Source of the DNA: Rhipidocladum racemiflorum
Taxonomy: Eukaryota > Streptophyta > Magnoliopsida > Poales > Poaceae
Length of the DNA: 64,000 bases
Reading direction: 5' to 3'
NCBI GenBank assembly: GCA_036346355.1
Contig: CM070577.1
Location: 79,630,509 to 79,694,508, forward strand
In this document: in pieces, positions 11,495 to 23,467 of the stretch
How the letters are laid out: every line of letters starts with the position of its first letter
How positions within the stretch are numbered: the stretch's first letter is position 1
Notes under the pieces: model-generated
The model's input: the letters and a program-made list of their open reading frames with translations, nothing else
Told to the model about the DNA's origin: nothing
Database searches by the model: none
Translations under genes and position numbers: made by a program

Positions 11495-11815
11495 GCCGCA
11501 GAGGTGAAGTCGCTTATCAGCTAGAGTTGCCGCAGTCATTGGCAGGAGTGCATTCCATGTGTCACAACTGAAGAAGTGTCTTTGGGTGCCAGATGAGCAA
11601 ACGTCGTTAGAGTCGATCGAGCTGCAAGAAGTTCTGACGTATAAGGAGCACCATGTAAAGATTCTGGACACATTGGATCGAGAGACAAGAAATAAGTCCA
11701 CCCGTTTCTGCAGAGCCCAGTGGAGCAATCATTCCGAGAGTGAAGCGACTTGGGAGCGCGAAGAGTATTTGTGAAAAGAGTTTCCGAACATATTCCTTAG
11801 TTAGCCCTGAATCTC
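11374..11815 (+). pseudogene. E1 integrase C-terminus and chromodomain, frameshifted
   Basis: Two frames cover the end of pol. The first (11374-11571) reads KPEDFVYLRVTPLKGVKRF, KLAPRYVGSFKIL and GEVAYQLELP, the GPF/Y-type module. The second (11559-11774) reads VSQLKKCLWVPDEQ then VLTYKEHHVKILDTLDRETRNK and WSNHSESEATWEREEYL, a chromodomain of the chromovirus type (W-x-x-H-S and E-A-T-W-E motifs). Chromodomains of this group are thought to guide integration to marked chromatin. A TGA at 11772 cuts the last residues. Confidence 0.88.
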
Positions 11816-11832
11816 GGGGTCGAGATTCCGTC

Positions 11833-11844
11833 AAGGGAGAGGTT
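11833..11844 (+). other. E1 polypurine tract
   Basis: AAGGGAGAGG lies directly upstream of the 3' LTR start (CGTAACACC, degraded from TGTAACACC). Confidence 0.75.
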
Positions 11845-14800
11845 CGTAACACCTCAATTTTTGCTTTCTTTGTATTTAAATGGTATTTTGCATTTTTGAG
11901 AATTTTTGGAATTTTCTGGGATTTATTTGGATTTATTTGGATTTAATTTGAATTTAATCCCTCTTGAGCTAATTAAATAATAAAAAATTTTAAATAAAAA
12001 TTTGTTGGGAATATTTTATTTGAGTCCAAAATGTCTCAAAGTATTTTCTAGAATTTTTCTGATTATTTTGCTATTTTTCTTGAATTAATTGAATTTCTAG
12101 AATTATTGTAAATATTAAATCATTGGAAAAACCCTACCGGGTTTCACTGTAGCACCGACCTGAGTCGGACTCGAGTCCGACTCGAGGACAACCGAATCGG
12201 ACCGAAACACATTCGCGCCAACCGTCGGATCAAGATCCAACGGCCTCGATTGAGCCACGTGTGCACGCACGTTTAACCATTGGATCGAGATACGATGGCC
12301 GTGCGTGTGCCCGCGTTTGCGCGTGATGGGGGCTGTCGGATCGAGCCGCGTGGATGGCAAGGATGGTGCCACGTCACCCAGTCCAAGCCGCCGCCAGATT
12401 CTGCCGCCGCGTACGAGTGGACCTCGGTTTCCATGAGATTCACAGACGTCGAGGGCCTTATTTAATGCGCCATCGCCACCCGCGTGTTCTCCATTTCCGT
12501 GCACACGTTTTGCCCTAGGTCCTAGTGCTCGAGCCACCGCTGTCATCCCATAATGGCTCGCCGAAGTTGGAGAAGAGCACCGCCACGGTTTCCGCCGTTT
12601 TTCGCCGCGACCAAGGCCAGATCCGGGATCCCCAAGTCAAGACGCGTCGAACGCGACCACACACTTCGCCGGAGTCGCAGCCAAATTCCATTGAGCTCGT
12701 CATCATCCCCAGCTTCAGCCACCTCTGCTCCGCCGCGACATCGCCGGGATCACGAACTCCACCAGCCGTCCGATCAAGATCCGAGGGCCCAGGTTCATCC
12801 ACGTCACCATCCCATGCACAGAACCCAGATTAGATCTCAGCCATTAGATCTAGATCGTACAGTTAGGATTAGATCGCGTGGTACTGTGTAGATCTATTAG
12901 CAACTGTTGGATCTAGATCCAACGCACTAGATTAAGCCACGTAGCCCCTTAACCATGCCGTGCCAGATTAGATCTCAACCGTTAGATCTAGATCGTACGG
13001 TTAGATTCAACCCATGTTATGGCGCTAAATGTAATCTCGGCCATCCGATCAAGATCGTACGGTGTAGATCGTGCCACGTGTTAGCCACCGTGTCATGCCA
13101 CGCCACCCCGTGACGCGGTTAAACCCGATCGGATCGCAGCCGTCCGATTCGAATCAAACGGTCCAGATCAACCATGTTAAACCAAAACGTGTTAGATTGG
13201 ATCTAATCTGTACCGTCGAATTTCAAATGAATGGCCTAGATCGTGCCATGTCGCAGGAAGCCGAACTGATGCGGTTAGCGCGGGCGACGCCTGGTCGTCG
13301 CTGACGTCACACGTGACGTCAGCATGGGGTCCGCGTGTTAGTGCTCGTACCGTGCGCGCGATGACATCAGCGATGACGTCATCTGTGGGGCCCATATGTC
13401 AGCCGTCTCGGCTGAGCCATGCTGACGTCAGTAGCTGACATCACCCGAGTGGGACCCATGTGTCAGTGACACTGTTCCCGTGGACAGGGTCCGCGGTGGA
13501 CCCGAGCCGAGCCGTCGACCGAGTCCATGGACCGGATGATGCAAGCATGATGCAATAATTCGATTTTTCTTTAGAAAAATAATTCGGTGGAAATTTGAAA
13601 TCCACGCTAACGTCAGCTGACATCATATTTTGGATTTTTCAATAGAAAAATAAATGAATTAATTTGATTTATTCTTTTAATTGATTTTTCAAACTTCAAA
13701 CGGCTATAACTTTTGCGTTTTAACTCCGATTGAGGCGATTCTAGTTTCTAAATTTTTAAAAAATTGAGATCTATTTAATGGTGAATTTTATTTGATTTTT
13801 GTACATGAGTTTTTCTCTATTTTTATTTATTTGGTGTTTATTTATTCGATTCGGGTAGACGTTGAACTGCCCGAAGGCTTCTAAGGAGAAGTTTTGACCG
13901 AGGAGCAAGTTCAAGACCAGGAACCAGTACTTTTTGAAGGCAAGTTGTGCTTTGACCATGTTGATCCCACTTTTGAAACTATGTTTGTTTAAATTATTGC
14001 ATGCTGATTTAATTAAAATGCTATTGAATAATTCCGGGAATAGTTATGTGACCTAATTGATTATGCCACCTTGTCTATAATAATTGTATGCTATGAATCA
14101 TTTGTCACCCTAGGATGTGGAATAATAGTTGGACACTAATACTTTGCCAACATGGGTTACTTAGATCGTAATTAGACTGCTTAGCCATGCAATCGTGCTA
14201 TTGACATAATTTTGAATGTCGGAAATAAATCTTGACTTAATGGGAGATGGAACATGATTTTTGGACATTGCTACATGTGTTGTTGATGATGTTGATGGCA
14301 CGTGGTGCATGGTAATCAACTGGGGGTGATTAAATGATTTAGACTGAGGCAAGTGGCAAGATTGTTCTGGTGGGCGAGGTGTGGCACTTGGGAAGTCGCA
14401 TTTGGTATATTGCTTCGGGTACTAGTGAATTATTGGTTAGTCTTGCCTCGGTGACCCTAAGGACTTAACCTTGCAAGAATTTGAACTGAGTCCTTCATAC
14501 AACCACATGTCTGGAATGGGACAAACCTAGTTGAGTAGGTTGCTAATAACTTGCATGTGGTACCTCGGGGTGTCAACTATACTTCTGTGTAGTTGTATGG
14601 GGGAGCGTACCGGGGCTGCTACCAGGTACCCGTCCAACGGTTCGTTGTCCTAAACTTTGCCTTTGCTAAGGGAAGGGTTAGTGTTCGACAACCAGGGAGG
14701 TTCACTTGTGGAGTTAGATGCTTCCAAAAGACTTTGTTACGGACACTCACCTTTGTGGTGTTTGATTGTATCTTGTGGGTAAAGTGTATAACCTCTGCAG

Positions 14801-15518
14801 AGTGTACAACCTATTCGAATAGCCGAGTCCATGGTATTGGACACTGCTTGGGGATTACAGTTAAGGGTTAGACTTTATAAAAATGAACTTGGGTTATGGA
14901 TACATGGTGTTGGAAATGATGAACTTGCTTAGGATGATAAATGCTTTACTTGTAAAATTGTTTATGCAATTATTATTGTTATTACTGTTTTATCGCTTTC
15001 CAATCTATTACTGTTATTTATGAATGTTTCTTATTGCAAAAGAACCACTTAGCCTGTCTTTTGAATAGGCCATGCATGTAGCTATTAGTATTGTATCTCT
15101 GTGCATGACTTGCTGAGTGCTTTTGAGTACTCACCCTTGCCACCAAACAAACATCAGTTGAAGAAGAGTCGATGCCAGCTTTGGAAGAGGAGATCCAGGA
15201 GGAGCCGACGAACTAGGGGTGAGCCCAGTCAGTTGCCTATGGCATATTGGTTGGCGCCACGCGTTTTCTTTCATTTTCCGCTGCAGATTTATTTGAGTAA
15301 GACTTTAGCCCTGCGAGGTGTACTTTTGTAACTTGACCATAAGATCAAGCAACCAATTATATTTCCCTTTCAATAAAGTACTTTACTATTTCGTTGAGTA
15401 TGATTGTGGTATTTATCGATGTTGAGACTGTGTGCACTAGCGTGATCCTGGACTAGTGCGGAATACCGATGATTTATTTGAGTAAGAGGGTCCGGGTTTG
15501 CACATTCTGGTCCCAACA
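11845..15518 (+). repeat. E1 3' LTR (3674 bp)
   Basis: Starts CGTAACACCTC (first T changed to C) and ends TCCCAACA, then ATGAG. It contains clustered GTTGGATC/GATCCAAC palindromes (12220-13240), a dense group of TGACGTCA-type sites (13300-13450) and the promoter-distal block with ACTTTACCCACAAGATAC-like sequence. An 8-9 bp insertion-like irregularity (ATTTATTTGAGTAAGA) lies near 15472-15487, just before the end. Confidence 0.9.
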
Positions 15519-15523
15519 ATGAG

Positions 15524-17076
15524 TAGCAACCATGAAATTGGCACGAGCCGATCTGCTGAGGATGGCATTCTAGGCCAACTCAAAATCTACCACCTCAAAG
15601 GTGATCATCTCTGTCTGGAAATTGCTCAAACTCTCGAATGTCATGGGCAAAATGACCTGGCCGAGAGGTTTGCCCAAGTAGCCCAGAACGATCCTGTAAA
15701 AGGGGACCACTATGCTCCTAATTTTAGACCGAGGGACTTGCATCTCGTCCAAGACTTTGGCACATATGAGATCTAAGGAGCTTCCACAGTTGATGAGCAC
15801 TCGTCCCACCGTGGTGTTACTGATGGTCAGGTTTACGACTATTGGAAGCCTCTAGGGCTTGGTTAACCAAAGGGGACAGTCATCCTTGGAGAAGGTAATG
15901 GGCAGCTCGGACCACCTGAGCTGCTGCATGGGGTGCTTGCCCTGAGCGATGCGATGCACCTCCCATGCCGCCTCCTTTAGGTCCCGACGAGATTTGTAGG
16001 CTGAGGAGCCCCCGAATATTACTACAATATGATTGTGGGGCTCCTGATAGTTTGTATCCTCTTCGTCGATAGCAGGCTTTTTGCCCTTACTATGCTCGCC
16101 TTGCTCTGGGAGCGTAGGCATGGGGCCTGTACCATTGTAGAACTATTCCAAGCGGAACATCCAAGTCCGGCAATTGCGGTGGTCGTGCCTGTACGCCTAA
16201 TGGAGGGGGCAGAAATGGTTGCTCGGCGGAGCACCTGGGTCGTTGGGACCTTGGTTGTTGCGGCGTAGGGGTGGTCGACCCCTGCCTCTTCCACCAAAAT
16301 TCTTAGGCTGCTATGGCTTCAAAGCTCACGGCTGATGCTACTTGACAGCCACGACCATGTTTCGGCACAGATAGCCTCTTTTTCTTTTTCTTGATCTTTT
16401 TCTCCATGGAGCCTGCATTCTTCTTGTTTATGCAGCCTTCTAAGCCGAGTTGAGGCGGGAGCTTGCCCTCGTCTAGCTTTTTTTTTCCACTGGACTGCCT
16501 CATTGGAGTTTGGGTACCGATCGGCCATGCAGAACAGCTCGCTGGCCGTTAGACCATGATGAATCTCAAGATCTTGCTTGAAGCGGATGTCTTGGACCGT
16601 GAACTTGAAAGTGCGGATGACTGCTTCATTCGAAACATTCGGGATCGAATTCCACACTTGAATGAACCTTTGGACGAACTGTAGCAAAGATTCACCTTCC
16701 ATTTGGATCAAGTGCTCGAGGTCGCGCTCCTTGCCTGGACAGATGTAGCAGCTTTGGAAATTTGCTCTGAGTGCACTGCTGAGCTGCCTCCAGGAACGAA
16801 TTGACTCTTCCTTCTAATTGAAGAGCCAAGTCTGAGCAGCTCCGTTAAGCACTGTAGGTAGGAAGTTTGCCATAACTCCCTCGTCACCTCCAGCTGCTAA
16901 AATCGCAGTGGTGTAAATGGAGAGGAAATCATCTTTTGGGTTCCACTGAACCTCTCAATGTGGCCAGGCTTGAACTTGCTCGACCACGAGACATTACGAA
17001 GAGGCACTGCAAAAGCAAGATATCCGAAAGCTAGGGCATCGCGGTGGTATCTTCGGTTTTGGTGATCACAACGATC
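15524..17076 (-). pseudogene. E3 gag C-terminus and protease (Ty3/gypsy), broken
   Basis: Minus-strand coding relic, read right to left. Gag segment: SSKFKPGHIERFSGTQ then MIQMEGESLLQFVQRFIQVWN and TFKFTVQDIRFKQDLEIHHG. Linker: HNHIVVIFGGSSAYKSRRDLKEA and LRWSELPITFSKDDCP. Protease: RVLINCGSSLDLICAKVL, in which the catalytic D-G-G reads N-C-G. The domain order matches the Tat-like elements of grasses (compare VRWSEVPITF in E2). The left end stops where E1 is inserted; the right end stops where E2 is inserted and the gag continues at 35115. Confidence 0.85.
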
Positions 17077-17081
17077 ATCGC
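17077..17081. repeat. E2 target-site duplication, left (ATCGC)
   Basis: ATCGC immediately before the 5' LTR pairs with ATCAC at 35115-35119 after the 3' LTR, with one G/A mismatch, as expected for an old insertion. Confidence 0.7.
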
Positions 17082-17592
17082 TATGGAATACACAAACCCT
17101 AGGCATCTTCAGGCCGAGGGTTTGAAAGGCCCACAAAGGCACGACAGGCCAGGCGAAGAGGGCAATAGCCAGACATCATATAGACATCCATCGGCTTGAG
17201 CGTCAAGAAAGCACCAGGAGAAAGGCAAGGAATCCTAGTTAGGTGAGATATGGTAGGGATGGTCTATAGCTTTGGACGACATAAGCAGCAGAGACAGAAC
17301 CCTAGCCTGGAACCTACTGCAACATGCTTTTTTAATTGCTCCCCTACGCTATATAAAGGGGCACAGAAAGGACATTAGGGAATCATTTGTTTTCAGCCGC
17401 TAGAGAGAGGGAAGATTCACTCGGCTAGCCCCCGTTTCACCCTGATACACATAATCCCAAGAACACAGGAGTAGGGTATTATCTCTTCCATGAGAGCTCG
17501 AACCTGTCTAAATACTTGTCCCCTATGTTACCATCAAACTCAGATCTCGCGCACCACCCCGTTCTCTTCATTGTCAGCAACAAATGTTGACA
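17082..17592 (+). repeat. E2 5' LTR (511 bp)
   Basis: Starts TATGGAATACAC (from TGTGG) and ends ATGTTGACA. It contains a TATA box (CTATATAAAGGGG at about 17350) with a downstream transcribed region, and matches 34604-35114 without visible length change. Confidence 0.93.
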
Positions 17593-17612
17593 GTTGGTGC
17601 ACCAGTTAGGAG
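17593..17612 (+). other. E2 putative primer-binding site
   Basis: GTTGGTGCACCAGTTAGG directly follows the LTR end, where a primer site is expected. I cannot assign the tRNA; the sequence resembles the TTGGCGCACCAGGTAGG seen in related grass elements (from memory). Confidence 0.45.
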
Positions 17613-17619
17613 ATCTGCG

Positions 17620-18730
17620 CGAAGATCGTCTCCACCGAGCATGATGTCTATCATCAATGGAGTCTCCGCGTTCCTTACTCCCAGCCAAGGCTTTCATTTC
17701 AGAAGCCTGGACTTCGTCACCGACGATCTTGGCGTGTTGGCCCTCTCAAGAGTGGGCCAGATCCTGCCTGAGGGAGAGCGCGACATCGCCTCGGTCACAC
17801 TCCCGCTCGGGTCAGGGAGGACTATGGCTATGTTCTCACAAGCAGAGCACCATGAGATCACTTCCTGGCCTGGATACGGTCAGAAAGCGACCAGGGACGA
17901 GTTCCGAGTGGTGGGCGTCATTAGACATGAACCACTCAGACTTGAGGACCCTGCCCGTGTTCAGGAGCCCGAGTGTGGAACAGCACGGGTGACTCCTTCG
18001 GCTTTCACGGTGTCTACGTAGTAGAAGACTTGCGGACTGAAGCCCATCACCGGCAGGAGGTCGAGGAGTCTGCGGGGGCAAACCACCGCCACTGAGGGGG
18101 TCTAAGAAGTGCAAGCGTGAAGCCTGTAGGACCATGCTCGCAATATCAACCACGACATTCTACAGATAGGGATTGGCGACCAAGCCGTCTTCCACACGCC
18201 TCTCCAGAACATCGTCACCTGCAAGACCTTGCTCGACACCCTGGGCCCAATGCTTGGTGCTAAGAGCCATGCTGCCCCGATCGTGGCCCAAGTACAGGCC
18301 ATGGTGATGGCGGCAGCAATTCAGCAGAATCAAGAAGATCCGGTGGGAAGGCCACACTCCCGAACTCGGCCGATCACATAGACTGCCTGCAGTCGAACCA
18401 ACAGTACTTGAGCGATGCACAGTCGGCGTAAGCCACGCTGGGACGAGGATGCCCGCCGGGGCCTCACCCACGGCCTCCACCTAAGCCTTAACGCCAGGTG
18501 GCAGGAGCGTGAGGACGACGAGTGGCGCCGGCGCTAGGACGAGCTTGAGCGTTACGGCCTCGGCCACGACGACCGACACGATCGTGCCGACCGAAGGGGC
18601 TGCAATCACCGTGCTCGACTCGATAACGACGACTCTCGGGATAGCTCTCCTCCATGCCGGTCCCCACCTCGGTGCCATGGCCGATCCATTAAGGGGATCC
18701 GCACATTTACTGCTCGTCTTCGCCAGGTGA
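17620..18730 (+). pseudogene. E2 gag N-terminal region, degraded
   Basis: The plus strand retains long but shifting frames, such as SIINGVSAFLTPSQGF (17584-18021 frame) and a low-complexity R/D/H-rich segment near 18500-18700 (HDDRHDRADRR). Position between primer site and the recognisable gag core makes it the gag N-terminus. Stops and frameshifts prevent a continuous protein. No specific domain is recognised here. Confidence 0.55.
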
Positions 18731-19480
18731 TGTGACCCAATGGATTCAACCCCAAGGGCATCACCAAGTTCGATGGGGAGAGAGACCCGGAGGCTTGGCT
18801 GCAGGTTTTTACGCCCTCGTAGTCAAGGCCGCAGGGGGAGATCACAACATGATGGCTAACTATTTTCCTATCATGTTGACTCCATCAACTCAAAACTGGT
18901 TAACGGGACTACTAGAGAATTCCATAGATTCCTGGGGAGATCTCTGCGACCAGTTTATTGCCAACTTCCAAGGCACCTACGAGAGGCCCGGAACCCCGTG
19001 GGACTTATATTAGCTTTATCAGAAGAAGAATGAGTCCCTCCAGGAGTTGATCTAATGATTCATGCAAAAGAAGAACACCATTCGAGACATCTCAAAGGTA
19101 GTCATCATAGCAGCCTTCCAGAAGGGAGTTTCTTACCCCAACCTAATCAAGAAGAAGTCCCGGAAGCCGCTGACCACGATGAAGGCAATGTTCACTCTCA
19201 CGGACCGCTACAACATGGCCTCAGATGCCCTGGCTGAGCGGTAGGATGACCGTTCGCGCCTGAAGGACAAGAAGGACCACGCCGAGTCCTCCAAATAGAA
19301 GGACAAGAAGCGCAGAGGCGGAAGAGCTTGCCACGATCGCCGAAGGTGGTCAGGCCCGACCGCCTTGACCGATGGACTACGAGAAGATGATGGATGCCCA
19401 ATGTCCTTTTCATCCAAAGGCAGACATGCTGCTAAAGATTGTTTTACCTTGAAAAGGTTTGCACGCAAGTGCAGCAGGCA
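18731..19480 (+). pseudogene. E2 gag core and zinc knuckle
   Basis: Retrotransposon gag domain: GITKFDGERDPEAWLQ, VKAAGGDHNMMANYFPIML, NWLTGLLENSIDSWGDL, NFQGTYERPGTPWDLY. After two stops (19015 and 19054 region) come the QKKNTIRDIS, AAFQKGVSY and NMASDALAER segments, then a knuckle-like CPMSFSSKGRHAAKDCF. Together these follow the usual order of Tat-like gag proteins. At least three stops and one frameshift interrupt it. Confidence 0.82.
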
Positions 19481-20224
19481 GGCGAGCAGAGAACAAGGTA
19501 GAGCGGTCGGGAAGCAGAACATCCCCGACGATGAGGAATACCAAGTGGTTGAGCACGAGCTCAACTACATCTATGGGGGCTCGACTGCATATGAGTCCAA
19601 GCAGAAGCAAAAGCTTACCGCTCAGGAAGTCAATGCAGTCATGCCGGCGATCCCCCAGTACGTGAGGTGGTCCGAGGTCCCAATCACATTCGATCGATCG
19701 GATCACCCCGACTACATCCCGTACCCAGGGAGATACCCCCTGGCGTTGGATCTGGTCATCTGTGGCACAAAGCTCAAAAGGGTGTTGGTCGATGGAGGGA
19801 GCAGACTCAACATCCTTTTCTCCAAGACCTTCGACGACATTGGGATCCCTTATTCTGAGCTCAAGTGTGGATCATATCCATTCCACAGGGTGATCCCCGG
19901 GACCTCGACGGTGCCACTCAGGCAAGTCACCCTGCCAGTGACGTTCGGGACTAGGGAGAACTACCGGACCGAGTGCCTCAACTTTGAGGTGGCCGATTTC
20001 GAGACGGCGTACCACGCCATCTTGGGAAGGCTGGGCCTAGCTAGTTTCATGGATGTACCCCACTACACATATCTGGTGCTGAAGATGACAGGCCCTAGGG
20101 GCGTTATCACATTCCGCGGTGATGTTAAGAGGTCCTTCGCATGCGATAGGGAAAACTGCGAGATGGCCGAGGCTCAAGAGGCCACTGCCGATGGGGAAAA
20201 GATCCGGAAGGCGGCAGCAAACTA
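19481..20224 (+). pseudogene. E2 protease region
   Basis: One long open frame (with the gag end, 19365-20225) contains VEHELNYIYGGSTAYES, VRWSEVPITFDRSDHPDY and VLVDGGSRLNILFSKTFDDIG. The D-G-G motif is the retropepsin-like active site of this group. AYHAILGRLGLASFM is the ILG flap-side motif. It ends in a TAG at 20224, before pol. This is the longest undamaged part of E2, but the upstream gag is broken. Confidence 0.88.
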
Positions 20225-20850
20225 GTAGAGCGAAGGCGGCGTCCCAGCCAAGGAGCAGGCCAAGTCGGGTATACGGCCCAATCCAGGCATCAAGAAGGTG
20301 GCTCTCGATCCGTCCGACCCAGCCCAGACGGCTCTGGTCGGGATAGGGCTTAGTGATAAATAGGAAGGCGTGCTCGTCGCTTTTCTCTGGGCTAACCGGG
20401 ACATCTTCGCTTGGAAGCCATCCGATATGTTCCGAGGGAGGTGATCGAGCATTGCCTGAATGTCGACAAGAGAGCAAATACTATCAAGCAGCAGCTCCGA
20501 CGGTTCGCACAAGATCACCGAGATGCCATCAAAGGGGGGATCACTACTATGTCATGATGCCATTCGGGTTGAAAAACATTGGCGCGACATACCAACGCGC
20601 AATTCAGCAGTGTTTTCACGCTCAGCTCGAACGCAATGTGGAAGCATATGTAGATGACGTTGTAGTCAAAACCCAAAGGAAGGAGGATCTCATATCTGAT
20701 CTGGCTGAGATGATCGAGAGCCTGCGAACCTATAAGATGAAGTTCAACCCCGAGAAGTGCGTTTTTGGGGTCCCCTCGGGTAAGTTGCTCGGTTTCATCT
20801 TGTCCCATCGTGGTATTGAGGCGACCCTGAGAAGATCAGCGCTATCGTGA
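20225..20850 (+). pseudogene. E2 reverse transcriptase, internally deleted
   Basis: The leader (GIRPNPGIKKVALDPSDPAQ, DIFAWKPSDM) and the start of RT (EHCLNVDKRANTIKQ) are followed directly by MPFGLKNIGATYQRAIQQCF, AYVDDVVVKT (the catalytic Y-V-D-D is intact) and GFILSHRGIEA. The finger and palm segments that should lie between about 20520 and 20560 are missing, an internal deletion. A frameshift at about 20825 ends the block. Confidence 0.88.
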
Positions 20851-21243
20851 ATATGAAGCCGCCGGCCAGACAAAAGTATGTAAAGAAGCAGACCGGGTAC
20901 ATGGTGGCACTCTAGGTTCATTTCCCGACTAGGCACTCAGGGGATGCCATTCTTCAAGCTTCTCAGGAAGCAGGAAGGATTCCTATGGACATATGAGGCG
21001 CAGCAGGCGTTTGAAGACCTCAAGGCGTTCTTGATAACTCCACCAGTGCTGGCTTTGCCACTACCTGAAGAACCCCTCTTTCTCTACATTGTTGCGACAC
21101 CCATGTGGTCAGTACAGCAGTGGTCGTGGAGCAAGATGAGGAGGGACACTCGTGAAAGATTCAACACCGAGTTTACTTCGTCAGCGAAGTATTGGGAGAA
21201 TCCAAGGTGTGGTACCCTCAAGTGCAAAAGCTATTATATGCAG
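20851..21243 (+). pseudogene. E2 RNase H, N-terminal part
   Basis: Contains MPFFKLLRKQEGFLWTYEAQ and QAFEDLKAFLITPPVLALP (connection), then the start of RNase H with two frame changes (the segment equivalent to KIQHRVYFVSEVL). The last recognisable residues are LLYA at 21243; beyond this the sequence belongs to a copia element. Confidence 0.82.
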
Positions 21244-22583
21244 CACCAGGTTGGTCCGCCTTTTGCATGCCGGTGGACCTACCCAGCACCAGCTCCCAGA
21301 CGTCCTAGAGGGGCTATTTCTGAGCTTGTGAGATTTGAGCCTCAGAGAGATACCAGAGCCCGGTGTTCTACCGTTGTGACTGGTACTTGTGCTCATCGAG
21401 TCACTCAGTATTGGGTTCTGAGATCTGCTCTTATCTGCCCCAATACTGAGTCTTTGAACTCACGCTCTCATTAGTTCTTGAGCTTGATCAGTTCTCTTTT
21501 GTATCTCTTTATAAGCCCATATGGCATATCTTGAGGGGGAGCTGATCTGTTTTTATATGTTCATATGTGTATATTCAGCATTTTCTTCTATTCCTTCTGG
21601 GTATCTTGGGGATTCTTTTCTTTTTGGTCGAGTCCTCTTCACCTAGACTTCTGGCATGCCTCGGCATGGACCTCTCACCTTATGCTTTAGGGTGCTATTC
21701 TTCTCTTTTTCTCGGTTGAGCTCACTCACAGTCTTTTAGGTCTAGCAGGTGTTTGGCTCCCTGGGTAGACAGGGTCTGTGTTTGCTCCTGGGTTGGAGTT
21801 GGAGATGTAGCTTTCCTATATAAGTCATATGGGGAAGGTGAGAGCGAGTCTGAGTGTTAGTGTTTCTCTTCATCTTATCTATGCTCATAGATTACCCATT
21901 TGTCAGTTTCTTGATTCCTTCTCCTCATTCCTGTCTTTCTGGTTTCAGTTGAGTTCATTTCATCATTTTGAAATCTAAAATTGCTAATAACTCAACTTCA
22001 ATCAGATTTTGTACTTAATTGACTCACTTGTTGAGGGGGAGCTTGGAATTGATTCTCTTGCATTGCATATAGACTTGTTTTTCATTTACGAGCTTTGTCT
22101 ATTATGCAATTGATAAAATTGAGATATGTTGCACCTAGCTACTTTTATGAAGATATTTGCCAATCTAGGTCATATCCACTTTGGTATATTATGTGAAACT
22201 AGTAACTTTTTAAATTGAGCTTTCCTGAAAACTTGATGAAACTTAGCTTTTACTTGCTATATTTCCTTACTAGATGCTTATGCCATGCTTAGTGAAATAA
22301 TGGGTTTCTACTAGAGTCCCTAGAGCAGCTTGGGTTATCTACATTGCTTCATTCTAGAATCCTCAACAATGCTCATGAATCTAAGTGCTGAAAATACAAA
22401 TTGACTCTTTTTTGCTAAAATTGAACTCAACACTCTTCATTCACGAGACTGCTTCCCATTGCACTTGGGATGAACTTGAAATGAAGTGTGTATGACCAAA
22501 ACCACTCTTTTAAGCTTCTTGCTTGAGATGGTTGCTAATGGCTTGAGTCAATACACCAAAAAATGCAAAAAGAACTAGAGGAA

Positions 22584-22770
22584 GAGAGTGATGCCTAGGA
22601 GACCTATGTCGATGGCTCCTAGTCGAGGTTGTGTTTCTCTAGGATAAACTCTCTAAACACTAAAAGGTTTGCGGAGGAGAGTGAAGCTTAGGAGGCCTTT
22701 GTCGATGGCTCCTAGTCGAGGATGTGCTTCACTAAGCCTAACTCTCTCATACCGCTTTATAAGCATTAAT
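22584..22770. repeat. 93-bp imperfect tandem repeat (two copies)
   Basis: GAGAGTGATGCCTAGGAG starts at 22584 and GAGAGTGAAGCTTAGGAG at 22677, each followed by TCGATGGCTCCTAGTCGAGG. Within each copy the CCTAGGAG/CTCCTAG segments are inverted and could pair as a short hairpin. It lies in the untranslated region between copia pol and LTR. Confidence 0.85.
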
Positions 22771-23456
22771 CTAAAATTTTGCATTTAAAGAGATGATTGA
22801 GCATGAGGCTTCTCTTATGGACTTGTAGCTTCCCAAAGTGTTGACTAGGTTGAACTCTAGTATATCCATTTGCTCCTTACTTTGGCTTTGTTTCTAGTCT
22901 TGAAATTGTGCTAAGTGTTGCTATTGTTGAAATCATGCAAAATTTGTATAATTTCTTTTGAGCTAGTTAGCAAAAATTGAAATATGCCTTTGGATATGAC
23001 TTAGAATGACATATTCTGAACTTCAGTAGCTTGGTGTCATACTTTGTCTAAATAGTCACTTGCATAATCCTCAAAGCTCTTCTAGGTTGCATTTCATTAA
23101 AAAAAATTGCTCTCTTGATGCCTATATTGCCAAAAGGGGGAGAAAATGTAGAAAAAGCATCTTAGAGGGAAGAAAATAAAAAAATGCTTTCTCATGATCA
23201 TGTTGAACAAATTATCCTTGCATTAGGATCATGAGTAATATTGAGCTTGTTGGAGGATTTCTTAGTTTTTGGAGCTTTTATCGAAAAATTGTTTTTTCTT
23301 GTGTTGAGCTCTGAAAATCTTTTCATCTATTTAGTCATGATCTCTCTTTCTCTTTCAATTGGACCAAATAAGATTTTTTTTGCAATCAAATTGCTTTTCC
23401 TCTTTTATTTTCAAACTCAAATTATGCCTTTTGTGTGGTTTGTCAATATACTCATC

Positions 23457-23467
23457 AAGGGGGAGAT
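23457..23467 (+). other. SIRE-type polypurine tract
   Basis: AAGGGGGAGAT directly before the LTR start TGAAGGACC. Confidence 0.75.

Larger units (their letters stand above)
1384..15518 (+). mobile_element. E1: Tekay-type chromovirus (Ty3/gypsy), truncated, with nested solo LTR
   Basis: Order on the plus strand: partial 5' LTR, iMet-tRNA primer site, leader ORF, gag interrupted by a solo LTR, protease, reverse transcriptase, RNase H, integrase, chromodomain, polypurine tract, full 3' LTR. A C-terminal chromodomain, a leader ORF and LTRs above 3 kb are the plan of grass Tekay/Del elements (rice RIRE3/RIRE8 are remembered relatives; not checked). The 5' LTR has lost about its first 2.6 kb. Over the shared 1 kb I judge about 7% mismatch between LTRs by eye. 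The right flank ATGAG (15519-15523) is the expected target duplication; its left partner is lost. Confidence 0.9.

Noticed and set aside
12115..12546. 143-codon minus-strand frame
   Set aside because: Inside the E1 3' LTR, antisense, with no recognisable motif.
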